Of a stretch of 15,588 bases of DNA, positions 1 through 6,845 are shown one piece after another. Every line of letters begins with the position of its first letter. Positions within the stretch are counted from its first letter, which is position 1. Under the pieces are notes generated by a model. The model had not been told where the DNA came from and did no database searches. It saw only the letters and a program-made list of their open reading frames with translations. Origin of the DNA: PCC-9228 sp964477525. Lineage in GTDB: Bacteria > Cyanobacteriota > Cyanobacteriia > Cyanobacteriales > PCC-9228. The translations under genes and the position numbers were made by a program. The stretch covers positions 1-15,588 of the forward strand of contig CAYZHY010000090.1 of NCBI GenBank assembly GCA_964477525.1, read 5' to 3'.

Positions 1-28
1 TCGTATAAAATCTTGCAGCCATGCACTA

Positions 29-56
29 TTGACGTTTGATTTGGAAACACTATAGA
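29..56 (+). promoter_or_regulatory. Candidate sigma70-type promoter
   Basis: TTGACG (29-34) is followed after 16 nt by TATAGA (51-56), each close to the bacterial -35 and -10 consensus. Transcription would begin near 62-64, at the foot of a 7-bp hairpin. The nearest plus-strand gene starts at 481, so the leader would be about 420 nt, or the product is a small RNA. This rests on consensus matching alone. Confidence 0.35.
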
Positions 57-61
57 AACCC

Positions 62-90
62 TGTAGGGTCTATTCGCAAGCTCCCCTACA
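62..90 (+). repeat. Hairpin with TGTAGGG / CCCTACA arms
   Basis: TGTAGGG (62-68) and CCCTACA (84-90) are perfect inverted repeats around a 15-nt loop. The arms resemble those of the TAGGGGC / GCCCCTA palindrome at 12752-12791, so this may be a degenerate member of the same class of dispersed cyanobacterial palindromes. If the promoter at 29-56 is real, the hairpin would sit at the very 5' end of the RNA. Confidence 0.35.
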
Positions 91-421
91 CAATCGCATG
101 GTATACAATCCAAATAAAAACGCTATATAAGCACGAGCAATCCGTTGTTTTTCAAAACAGCACGAATCGCTGCGGTAAGTTCTACCAATGGTATTGTGAT
201 GACCTTGAGGCACGGTTTTTTGGACGATGTCACCCTCGTAGGTTCTCTAGCTCGATCGTAACCACGCGATCGCACCATCTTATAAATTTTCATTGTCGTT
301 TGAGGGTCAATACTATCCCCAAAACCATTATTGCCGCCCAACTAGCAGTTTCTAACTGTGCCTTTGTATTCTATGACACTGTTTGTCACTATTAGAACCC
401 TCAAGATAGGACAATGATATT

Positions 422-446
422 CAGGGAGGTTTCTATTCACCTCCTG
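422..446 (+). promoter_or_regulatory. Leader hairpin pairing a Shine-Dalgarno-like GGAGGT with ACCTCC
   Basis: GGAGGT (425-430) pairs perfectly with ACCTCC (439-444) across an 8-nt loop. With one bulged G the stem extends to CAGG-AGGT / ACCTCCTG. It lies about 35 nt upstream of the transporter ATG at 481, which has its own purine-rich site, AGGAAGAGGA, at 471-480. The GGAGGT is not spaced for that ATG. It could be a leader structure, or the site of an unseen short leader peptide. Confidence 0.3.
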
Positions 447-480
447 TGTACTTTGTACTGGCTTTGTAACAGGAAGAGGA

Positions 481-1470
481 ATGATTCCACAAAATCTCGT
501 ACAGCTAAAAAGCGATCGCACTTATACCCTTGCCTTAGTTACCCTGTGTTTGGCACTGCTATCCGTTTCCTTTGCTCCTATTTTTATCCGTTGGAGCGAA
601 ACCGACTTGGGAGCAAACGCTACAGTATTCAACCGCCTCTTCTTCTTTGTTGCCTTCTTTGGCACCGGCAAACTCATCAGCCAACGCCTGAGCCCTGCTT
701 CCTCATCTGCAGAATCGCTTCCCGTTACCCGCCGCCAATGGTTGCTTTTAGGCAGCGTTGGCATTGTCTCCATTATCTCTCTAGTTTTGTGGGCCATTTC
801 ATTAGAATATACCACCGTTGCCAAAAGCGTATTGTTAAACAACTTGACCCCTATCTTCACCACCTTGGGAAGTTGGTTGTTTTTGGGGAGGCAGTTTGAC
901 AGCAAATTCCTCATTGGTATGGCCATTGCCCTATCTGGCGCGATTGCTCTGGGTGTAGAAGACCTGAACAGCGCAGCTGCCGGTTCTTTGGTTGGCGATG
1001 TTTACGCCCTGCTTTCTGCAGTTTTCCTAGGAGCCTATTTTCTCATTGTCGAACAACTGCGGTTTCGATTTTCTGCCACCACCATTCTTCTGTGGCGTTG
1101 CATTATTGGCGGTAGCCTATTAGTTCCTGTAGTTTTGGTGACAGAAGGGCAGTTATTTCCTACCACAACCACAGCTTGGTTGGCAGCCATTGGTTTGGGG
1201 GTTATCAGCGAAGGATTGGGGCAACGTTTGCTAGCAGAGAGTATGGACAAATTCTCCTCGAGTTTTGTATCTTTATTCTTGTTGCTCGAACCCATTGTTA
1301 GTGCCATGTTGGCATGGGTGATTTTCTTTGAAACGCTCAGCCCCGTCACTTGGTTAGGTTTTGCTGTGGTTCTCAGCGGTATCTATTTAGCAAAATCCTC
1401 TCAAGCCGCTACCCAAGAAGATATGGAACCTGCTAGTGGCAATGGCTCGCCTACTTCGTCGGTGAACTAG
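481..1470 (+). CDS. EamA-family (drug/metabolite transporter superfamily) permease
   Basis: This is an inner-membrane transporter of the DMT superfamily. Family members export or import small metabolites, and the substrate cannot be read from sequence. The 329 residues contain about ten hydrophobic segments in two EamA halves. The first runs to about residue 160 and includes the typical stretch NNLTPIFTTLGSWLFLG (120-136). The second, about 172-305, ends in FLLLEPIVSAMLAWVIFFE (266-284) followed by LGFAVVLSGIYLA. The last 25 residues form a polar cytoplasmic tail. The ATG at 481 directly follows AGGAAGAGGA, and the first membrane segment begins near residue 17, so this start fits. The gene stands alone, with an inverted-repeat region behind it and a 212-nt spacer to the next gene. 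The family call is firm and the substrate unknown. Confidence 0.9.
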   Translation: MIPQNLVQLKSDRTYTLALVTLCLALLSVSFAPIFIRWSETDLGANATVFNRLFFFVAFFGTGKLISQRLSPASSSAESLPVTRRQWLLLGSVGIVSIISLVLWAISLEYTTVAKSVLLNNLTPIFTTLGSWLFLGRQFDSKFLIGMAIALSGAIALGVEDLNSAAAGSLVGDVYALLSAVFLGAYFLIVEQLRFRFSATTILLWRCIIGGSLLVPVVLVTEGQLFPTTTTAWLAAIGLGVISEGLGQRLLAESMDKFSSSFVSLFLLLEPIVSAMLAWVIFFETLSPVTWLGFAVVLSGIYLAKSSQAATQEDMEPASGNGSPTSSVN

Positions 1471-1474
1471 AATA

Positions 1475-1514
1475 AAAAAGCAACCATGCCTGCGAGATTG
1501 GCTTTTTCATGGTT
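1475..1514 (+). terminator. Possible terminator or pseudoknot of two interleaved inverted repeats
   Basis: Five bases after the transporter stop, AAAAAGC (1475-1481) pairs with GCTTTTT (1501-1507), a stem ending in a T run as in a factor-independent terminator. Directly abutting, AACCATG (1482-1488) pairs with CATGGTT (1508-1514). The arms come in the order A, B, A', B', so the two stems are either alternatives or form an H-type pseudoknot. The first stem is AT-rich and weak by itself. Confidence 0.4.
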
Positions 1515-1682
1515 CGGGTTCAACCGTTGATGCTACCCAGGCACAGTTTTTCAATGACCATCGCTATGATGGATAGTAACGCTGGTGGCAAGCAGAACCA
1601 ATAGGTTTGTTAATGTCTTGCCATCCGCGAATTAACCCATTTCCTACATCTAAACTGATTTTGTTGTGCTATAGCAATTTCT

Positions 1683-2435
1683 ATGCGTACACCTGCTTCT
1701 CCCCTTTGGCTGCGATGGTTGGATGTGCTGGCTATCGGTGCTTGGGGACTTTTATTAATTCAATATTGGTTAACGGAAAAACTGCTTTTGCTGATTCATC
1801 CGAACTATATCGGGTTGTGTGTGGGGGCAGGTGTTATTCTTTTGTTTGTTGCCGCCTGGAAAGCATGGCAACTGTACAAAAATTCATCGCCGCTACCAGT
1901 TGCTGCGCCTCATACAACGCTCATGCCTAATGGTTGGAGTCAGGTATTGTTGCTAGCAGCCGCGATCGCGGGTTTGTTGGTAACGCCGCAACCTTTTACA
2001 AGCGATCGCGCTTTGACCCGAGACATCACTGAATTGTCGGCAGCGAACCGTTCCTCACCGGAAAGTTTTAAAATTCCCGATAATCCAGAACAGCGATCGC
2101 TGGTAGGATGGATTCGCACGCTGAATGTCTATCCCGAACCGGAGGCATATACTGGGCAAAAAGTGGATGTAAAAGGATTTGTGATTCATTCGCCGCAATT
2201 AAACCAACGCACCATCGTCGTTTCCCGTTTTATCATTACCTGCTGCGCTGCTGATGCCTATCCTGTGGGGTTGCCAGTACAAATTAACCAAGACCGCAGC
2301 AACTATCCACCCGATACTTGGGTTCATGTGAAAGGAAAAGCGATCGCTACTGTGTTAAATGGCAAACGCCAGTTAGCTATCTTAGCCGATTCTATTGAAA
2401 AAATTCCCCAACCGAAGAATCCCTATGATTATTAG
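1683..2435 (+). CDS. TIGR03943 / DUF1980 family membrane protein (YcgQ-like putative permease subunit)
   Basis: The 250 residues have two N-terminal membrane segments (about 12-30 and 41-62), a third at about 84-100, and then a soluble domain. That domain carries the family signature RFIITCCAADAYPVGLPV (182-199), with the Cys pair at 187-188. It ends in a beta-rich, OB-like segment (TWVHVKGKAIATVLNGKRQLAI, about 212-233). Homologues such as Bacillus YcgQ are usually encoded beside a YraQ/YcgR-type (DUF318) permease and are thought to work with it; the biochemical role is not established. No such permease is seen here: the upstream neighbour is an EamA transporter and the downstream one a convergent ClC gene whose stop lies only 22 bp away. 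The ATG at 1683 has no clear Shine-Dalgarno sequence, but it places the first membrane segment properly. Confidence 0.85.
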   Translation: MRTPASPLWLRWLDVLAIGAWGLLLIQYWLTEKLLLLIHPNYIGLCVGAGVILLFVAAWKAWQLYKNSSPLPVAAPHTTLMPNGWSQVLLLAAAIAGLLVTPQPFTSDRALTRDITELSAANRSSPESFKIPDNPEQRSLVGWIRTLNVYPEPEAYTGQKVDVKGFVIHSPQLNQRTIVVSRFIITCCAADAYPVGLPVQINQDRSNYPPDTWVHVKGKAIATVLNGKRQLAILADSIEKIPQPKNPYDY

Positions 2436-2457
2436 GCATCTCGGTACGATCGCCAAC

Positions 2458-5208
2458 TCAATCGCACTTGCGTACAATAATAACAGTACACTGACAACCA
2501 GAAGCGATCGCTTCGGGAATATTGCCTTTAATCGCTTGTTGAAATATACCTTCGCGGCTGGCACCTAGCAAAACCACATCGTAATCGTTATTATTGGCAA
2601 TTTTGATAACCGTATCGGAGACGGAAACCCCAGGAACACCGGCTGTGAAAACTGTTGATTGTAAAGATTTATCTCGGAAAGTTTTCAAGCTTTTTAAATA
2701 GGCGGCTGCCTCTTGAGCAGCAATGGGTCGGTGTTTGCCTTCAGCGGGATGCCACCCCGAGCCTGTCGAAGGGTCGAAGATTTGGCACAACCGAATGTAA
2801 GGTTGTTTGCTAAAGGTAAGCAAGGCTGGTAGCAATTCCAAAGCGGCTTTAGAATTGCTGCCACCACGCACAGGCACCAACCATCGATTGAATAGCAGCG
2901 GCATGACAGTATCATTTTGATTCTCTCCTGGATTGACTTTCGCTGGAGCATCTGGGGTGGCAAACAAACCGGAAACCAATACCACATCGCAAGGCGCTTG
3001 TTGCAACAGAGTATCCACGGCATTGCCAAACAAACGCCCAGGTGTCACGGTATTTCCTTTCCATCCCATCAATAAAAGATCGATATGACGTTCTTGGATG
3101 GTTTCTAAAATGGCATGGGAAATGCGATTGGCGACGCGAATTTGCGTGTGTACGGGAATTTCCCAAGTTTCGCCAATCCGCACAGCCCGGTCTAACAACG
3201 ATCGCGATGGTGCGATATTAACTGGCGTTTCGGCTGGGGTGTCGTGACTGGGCACGCGAATCACATGCAAGCATTCTAGCTCGTATTCCCGTTCGCGAGC
3301 GATCGCGGCTGCCATGCGCAACAAACCACCAGCGGTATCTGGATTGGCAAGGGGCACCAAAATCCGACCACGCCCGGTTGCGGGAGCGCGGGTTTGATAG
3401 ACTTTGTAAGAAGGTTGTCGTTGGTTTTTCTGAGAAAGTTCTTGGCTAACATATTCCGACTCAGCTCGAATAATATCGCTGCGGGTAATAATGCCCACCA
3501 AGCGACGACCTTCTGTTACTGGCAAACGGCTGACGCGGTAGCGAGTGAGCAAATACAGCACTTCCTGCAATGTATCCGTCGGCGTTACGGTGAGGGGATG
3601 GGGGGTCATAATTTCGCCGACTTTGAGATGGGGCATCGTGTAGCGTTCCGCTAGGTCACCTTGGGTCAGAATGCCCACCAACTGCCCGTTTTCCACAACT
3701 GGCAGTCCTCGATGGTTCGATCGCGAAAAGATTTCTGCGACTCGGTCTAAGGTCATGTCGCTGGGAAGGATTTCCACGTGCCGCTGCATGACATCCCGCG
3801 CTTGCAGTTGCGTCAGTAAGTTATTGGTTGCCAGACGACGCGATCGCCGGCGGTAGCCTTTTAATTCTAAAATGCGATCGTAGAGGGATTCTGTGGTCAT
3901 GCGTTCCGCTGCCAAGTAAGCTACCACCGACCCAATCATCAACGGCAGAACCAAATTAAAATCGGTGGTAATTTCAAATACAATCACCACCGCTGTAATC
4001 GGTGTTTTGGAAACAGCACAGAAAAAGCTTCCCATCCCTGCTAGGGCGTAAGTGACGGGGGAAGCAACGCCCAACCACGCCATCTGGAAAACCCCGACCA
4101 TGTATCCCAAAGCCGCTCCCACGACTAAGGAAGGAGCAAACAAACCGCCCGGTGCCCCAGAACTAGCCACCAAAATCGTGAGCATAAAGTGGGTAAAAAA
4201 TGCGATCGCAGCTGTTGACACGCTCGCTTCCCCGGTGACAATCATTTCCCGCAAACCGGTGTTGTTCCAAAACAGAGACGGCAAAATGCTGACCATAGCA
4301 CCGCAAGCCAATCCCGCGATCGCCATTGCCTTGGGCAAACTCCAATGCAAAACTTTATTGGTAAACGTGAGTCCGCCCAACACACCCTTTTGGAAAAAAC
4401 TTCCCAAAATCCCCGCCAATAAGCCCAGCAGCAAATAAAATGGAATTTCCACCGCTGAGAAACTGGTGGTGGTTTGGGTTGCCATTTCTAAATTTAGATC
4501 GATTTCATCCCCCCCAAACAAGCGAGAAACCACAGCTCCCACAAAAGATGCTAAAATAGCTGGTCCTAAAGTTAGGCTGGATAAATCTTGTAAAAGCTCT
4601 TCAACGACAAACAAAACACCGGCAATAGGAGCATTAAACCCCGCTGCCAAACCAGCCGCCGCTCCCGCTGCGATGAGCTGACGGCGATAATCGGGAGATG
4701 TGGGAATCCAACGACTCAACCAAGCAGCCAGCGCTGCCCCCACTTGTACGGTTGGACCTTGCCTGCCCAAAGGAAATCCCGCAGCTAGGGTAATCGTCGT
4801 AGATACCAGTTTTACCAAAGCCACCCTGCCATCGAGGGCAATGGGAATGCCATTGAGAGCAGCTTTGACTTGGGGAACGCCCGTACCGCTGGTTTCTTGA
4901 GCAAATTGCTGTACCAACCAGCCAGCCAACCATCCCCCCAAACCACCCACGAAGGGCAGAATTAACCAAGCTCCCCATGCTTCGGAAGCTTGTAGCCGCA
5001 AGCTACCCAACCCACCACTTGCTTGTTTTAAGAATACAGCCGCCAGCCCGGAAATAACGCCAATAATACACGCTTCGATCAGGGCTAGACGTTTCGGTTT
5101 AATCCAAGTAGATGGCACCCAGAACGTGGCGATTTTCGTTCCAAGAAGTTTTGCCAACCCGTCAGCAAGGTTGCGTTTGTATTGCTCGATTTTGAAATAA
5201 CGCCACAT
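2458..5208 (-). CDS. ClC-family chloride channel/antiporter with two CBS and two universal-stress (USP) domains
   Basis: This is a membrane anion pathway of 916 residues. The ClC core (about 40-450) shows GTGVP (108-112), GRQGPTV (148-154), VVEELL (201-206), GGLFAP (354-359) and SLYDRIL (441-447), which match the filter motifs of E. coli ClC. By alignment the filter Ser is Thr109 and the gating Glu is Gln150, while the internal proton Glu (Glu204) and the filter Tyr (Tyr443) are kept. Two CBS domains follow (about 468-525 and 530-582), usually adenine-nucleotide sensors. The first USP domain (about 613-747) has the ATP-binding spacing G715-x2-G718-x9-G728-N. The second (about 773-913) lacks that spacing and contains a REP-like insertion. 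The CBS and USP parts should be cytosolic and may gate transport by energy or stress state. No Shine-Dalgarno sequence precedes ATG 5208. The neighbouring upstream spacer contains the scaffold gap. Confidence 0.93.
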   Translation of the reverse strand: MWRYFKIEQYKRNLADGLAKLLGTKIATFWVPSTWIKPKRLALIEACIIGVISGLAAVFLKQASGGLGSLRLQASEAWGAWLILPFVGGLGGWLAGWLVQQFAQETSGTGVPQVKAALNGIPIALDGRVALVKLVSTTITLAAGFPLGRQGPTVQVGAALAAWLSRWIPTSPDYRRQLIAAGAAAGLAAGFNAPIAGVLFVVEELLQDLSSLTLGPAILASFVGAVVSRLFGGDEIDLNLEMATQTTTSFSAVEIPFYLLLGLLAGILGSFFQKGVLGGLTFTNKVLHWSLPKAMAIAGLACGAMVSILPSLFWNNTGLREMIVTGEASVSTAAIAFFTHFMLTILVASSGAPGGLFAPSLVVGAALGYMVGVFQMAWLGVASPVTYALAGMGSFFCAVSKTPITAVVIVFEITTDFNLVLPLMIGSVVAYLAAERMTTESLYDRILELKGYRRRSRRLATNNLLTQLQARDVMQRHVEILPSDMTLDRVAEIFSRSNHRGLPVVENGQLVGILTQGDLAERYTMPHLKVGEIMTPHPLTVTPTDTLQEVLYLLTRYRVSRLPVTEGRRLVGIITRSDIIRAESEYVSQELSQKNQRQPSYKVYQTRAPATGRGRILVPLANPDTAGGLLRMAAAIAREREYELECLHVIRVPSHDTPAETPVNIAPSRSLLDRAVRIGETWEIPVHTQIRVANRISHAILETIQERHIDLLLMGWKGNTVTPGRLFGNAVDTLLQQAPCDVVLVSGLFATPDAPAKVNPGENQNDTVMPLLFNRWLVPVRGGSNSKAALELLPALLTFSKQPYIRLCQIFDPSTGSGWHPAEGKHRPIAAQEAAAYLKSLKTFRDKSLQSTVFTAGVPGVSVSDTVIKIANNNDYDVVLLGASREGIFQQAIKGNIPEAIASGCQCTVIIVRKCD
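2755..2773 (-). repeat. REP-like palindrome inside the ClC gene (second USP domain)
   Basis: On the coding strand this reads CCCTTCGACAGGCTCGGGG. It closely resembles the widespread imperfect palindrome CCCTTCGACAAGCTCAGGG found scattered between genes in many bacteria. Here it is in frame and encodes residues 813-818 (PSTGSG), right after Phe811-Asp812, in what should be a loop of the last USP domain. The resemblance is from memory of the motif, not from a search. Confidence 0.45.
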
Positions 5209-5243
5209 ATAGCATTATCAAGTTCAGTTAGGTTAGATTGAAG

Positions 5244-5306
5244 GTGGGAGCGGCCGAGCGTGGGTGCGTGGGCGCGTGGGAGATATAATTGGTTGTTTTC
5301 TCCCAC
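5244..5306. repeat. G-rich/C-rich inverted spacer repeat, copy 1
   Basis: A G-rich arm has three GCGTGGG-like units (5258-5280). It is followed by a perfect 8-bp inverted repeat, GTGGGAGA (5276-5283) and TCTCCCAC (5299-5306), with a 15-nt AT-rich loop. The string CCGAGCGTGGG is shared with the reverse complement of the copy at 13007-13056. It lies just before the 100-N gap, which suggests that a repeat broke the assembly. The rest of the known spacer shows nothing else I recognise. Confidence 0.6.
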
Positions 5307-5342
5307 TTGCCCTGAACGCCTTCGTTGGGTGCCCCGATGCTC

Positions 5343-5442
5343 NNNNNNNNNNNNNNNNNNNNNNNNNNNNNNNNNNNNNNNNNNNNNNNNNNNNNNNNNN
5401 NNNNNNNNNNNNNNNNNNNNNNNNNNNNNNNNNNNNNNNNNN
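5343..5442. other. Assembly gap (100 Ns)
   Basis: Exactly 100 Ns, the conventional placeholder for a gap of unknown length. It begins 135 bp upstream of the ClC start and ends one base past the stop of the pmbA-like gene. Promoter elements for the ClC gene, or even a whole gene, could be missing here. Confidence 0.98.
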
Positions 5443-5443
5443 A

Positions 5444-6787
5444 TTAAGAACTGCGTCCGGTAACGGTTAATCCATCTACCACCAAAGATGGCGTGTAAAC
5501 AGCACCGTTCCATTCCGCGTCGTTCCCCAGATATACGAGTTGGTTTAAGGCTTTGTATATATTGCCTGCCACCATGGTGTCTTTAATCCGACCGATGGGT
5601 TGGCCACCGCGAATGCAGTAACCCAACTCTACATTAATCGAAAAATCGCCGGACAGACCGATTTCGCCGCCCAACATTTGGTCTACAATGATGCCTTCAT
5701 CAATTTCTGCCATCATTTGGGAGAAAGAGCGATCGCCCGGTTTGACCAAGAAATTATACAAGCCAGGGGTAGGATAGCTACCCAAACTGGGACGAAAACC
5801 GTTGCCTGTGGGATGCAATCCTTCACCGCTGCCCGGCGTATGTTCCCATCCCCAAGCCTTACTGGTAGCGCGATCGCAGTAGAATAATTTTAAAATACCA
5901 TCTTCGACAAAAGTCAGCTTGCTGGTGGGCGTTCCCTCATCGTCAAAAGGACAACTAAACGGTCCCGAATTGGGGTCTTGATAGAGGGTAATGGCTGGCG
6001 ACAGTACGGAATATCCCAAGCGATCGTACCAAGGGGTGGCTTTTTCCAGGGCGCGTTTGCCGTTCAAAGCCTCTTGGATGGTTTCCCAGAGCATATCTGC
6101 GGCTTTGGAAGTGAACAAAATAGGTACCCGACCCCATACAGGTCGTACGTTGGTTTGCGCCCAAGACAAACGCTGTAAAATATTGCCAGTTAGAGCTTTG
6201 GGATCGAGAGTATCCCGTTGGGTTTGCCCGTCTTCTACCGTTAAAAAATCATCGCCGCGAATCCACTCAGCGGCAAAATAACTGCTGAGAGTCGTATCGG
6301 TTTGGGAGCAAAACAAACCTTGGGAATTGGTTAGGGTCGTGGTTTCCGCTTCGCAGTTAAATTCAGCTTGGCAAAGAACCTCGGGATAGGCATCCCGCAC
6401 TTGCGCGATCGCATCGCGGCCCCATTCTACCAACTGCTCCAAACTTACGCTTTGCCCCACATCCGGGTATTGACAATTGAGTGCTTCGTTGAGTTCGATC
6501 TCCTCCGGTTCGTTTAGTTTGCTAATCGCGATCGCGCGGTCTACCAACGCTTGGGGATCGACTTCCCCATGAGCAACCGCCAATCCCGGGCATCCGTCGC
6601 GCCACAGCCGCAAAGCCGTGCCTTCGGAGTCGTTGCTTTCCAAATGTTTCAAACGATTGGCTTCAAAAAAAACCGGTCTGGCTTGCAATCGCGACTGAAA
6701 TACTTCCGCCGCTTGAGCACCAGAACGTTTTGCCAGTGCAATTAACGTATCTGCTAGGTTTTGGGCGTTCCCCTTGGCAGAACCCAT
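5444..6787 (-). CDS. pmbA: TldD/PmbA family protein, PmbA (TldE)-type subunit
   Basis: TldD and TldE (PmbA) form a cytosolic heteromeric protease that cuts unfolded peptides and matures some ribosomal peptides. TldD carries the HExxxH zinc site and TldE does not. This 447-residue protein has no HExxxH and so is of the PmbA/TldE type. Family landmarks are a substrate-fold N-terminal half with VFFEANRLKHLESND (39-53), the PFDDEGTPT block (280-288), and the C-terminal GGEIGLSGDFSINVELGY (373-390). The end, LVVDGLTVTG, is intact, so the protein is complete even though the scaffold gap starts one base downstream. The ATG at 6787 has AAGGA about 11 nt before it. It follows the Tab2-like gene by 58 bp on the same strand and is probably cotranscribed. 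No TldD partner is in the window. The symbol rests on the missing metal site. Confidence 0.88.
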   Translation of the reverse strand: MGSAKGNAQNLADTLIALAKRSGAQAAEVFQSRLQARPVFFEANRLKHLESNDSEGTALRLWRDGCPGLAVAHGEVDPQALVDRAIAISKLNEPEEIELNEALNCQYPDVGQSVSLEQLVEWGRDAIAQVRDAYPEVLCQAEFNCEAETTTLTNSQGLFCSQTDTTLSSYFAAEWIRGDDFLTVEDGQTQRDTLDPKALTGNILQRLSWAQTNVRPVWGRVPILFTSKAADMLWETIQEALNGKRALEKATPWYDRLGYSVLSPAITLYQDPNSGPFSCPFDDEGTPTSKLTFVEDGILKLFYCDRATSKAWGWEHTPGSGEGLHPTGNGFRPSLGSYPTPGLYNFLVKPGDRSFSQMMAEIDEGIIVDQMLGGEIGLSGDFSINVELGYCIRGGQPIGRIKDTMVAGNIYKALNQLVYLGNDAEWNGAVYTPSLVVDGLTVTGRSS

Positions 6788-6816
6788 AAGCCGCGATTCC
6801 TTACGTTCAACACTAC

Positions 6817-6840
6817 GAGCGAAAAACCAAATTGTCGCTC
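6817..6840 (-). other. Stem-loop between the Tab2-like gene and pmbA
   Basis: GAGCGA (6817-6822) and TCGCTC (6835-6840) form a perfect 6-bp inverted repeat with a 12-nt AT-rich loop in the 58-bp spacer. It may be an mRNA processing or partial termination site within the two-gene transcript. Without a T run on the coding strand it is not a typical terminator. Confidence 0.3.
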
Positions 6841-6845
6841 CCTAT

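Larger units (their letters stand above)
1..480. other. Gene-free leader region upstream of the EamA transporter
   Basis: I see no convincing gene in these 480 bases. The open frames here (36-395 on the plus strand, 123-341 on the minus strand) resemble no family I know. They are rich in Cys, His, Arg and Trp in the way random frames are, and they lack ribosome binding sites. The stretch holds one HIP1 octamer near 265-272, a sigma70-like promoter candidate at 29-56, a hairpin at 62-90 and a second hairpin at 422-446. It may be a long 5' leader of the transporter gene or a mixture of leader and the spacer after an unseen gene. Confidence 0.5.

Noticed and set aside
36..395. 119-residue plus-strand open frame at the window start
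   Set aside because: No ribosome binding site, random-looking composition rich in Cys, His, Arg and Trp, and no recognisable family. The overlapping 72-residue minus-strand frame at 123-341 is no better.
414..899. 161-residue open frame overlapping the transporter start
   Set aside because: It runs in another frame through the clear EamA gene, and the translation is typical of a shadow frame.
1511..1525. GGTT-CGGGTTC-AACC, resembling a tRNA T-arm
   Set aside because: The loop does not fit TTCRANY, and no acceptor, D or anticodon arms can be found around it.
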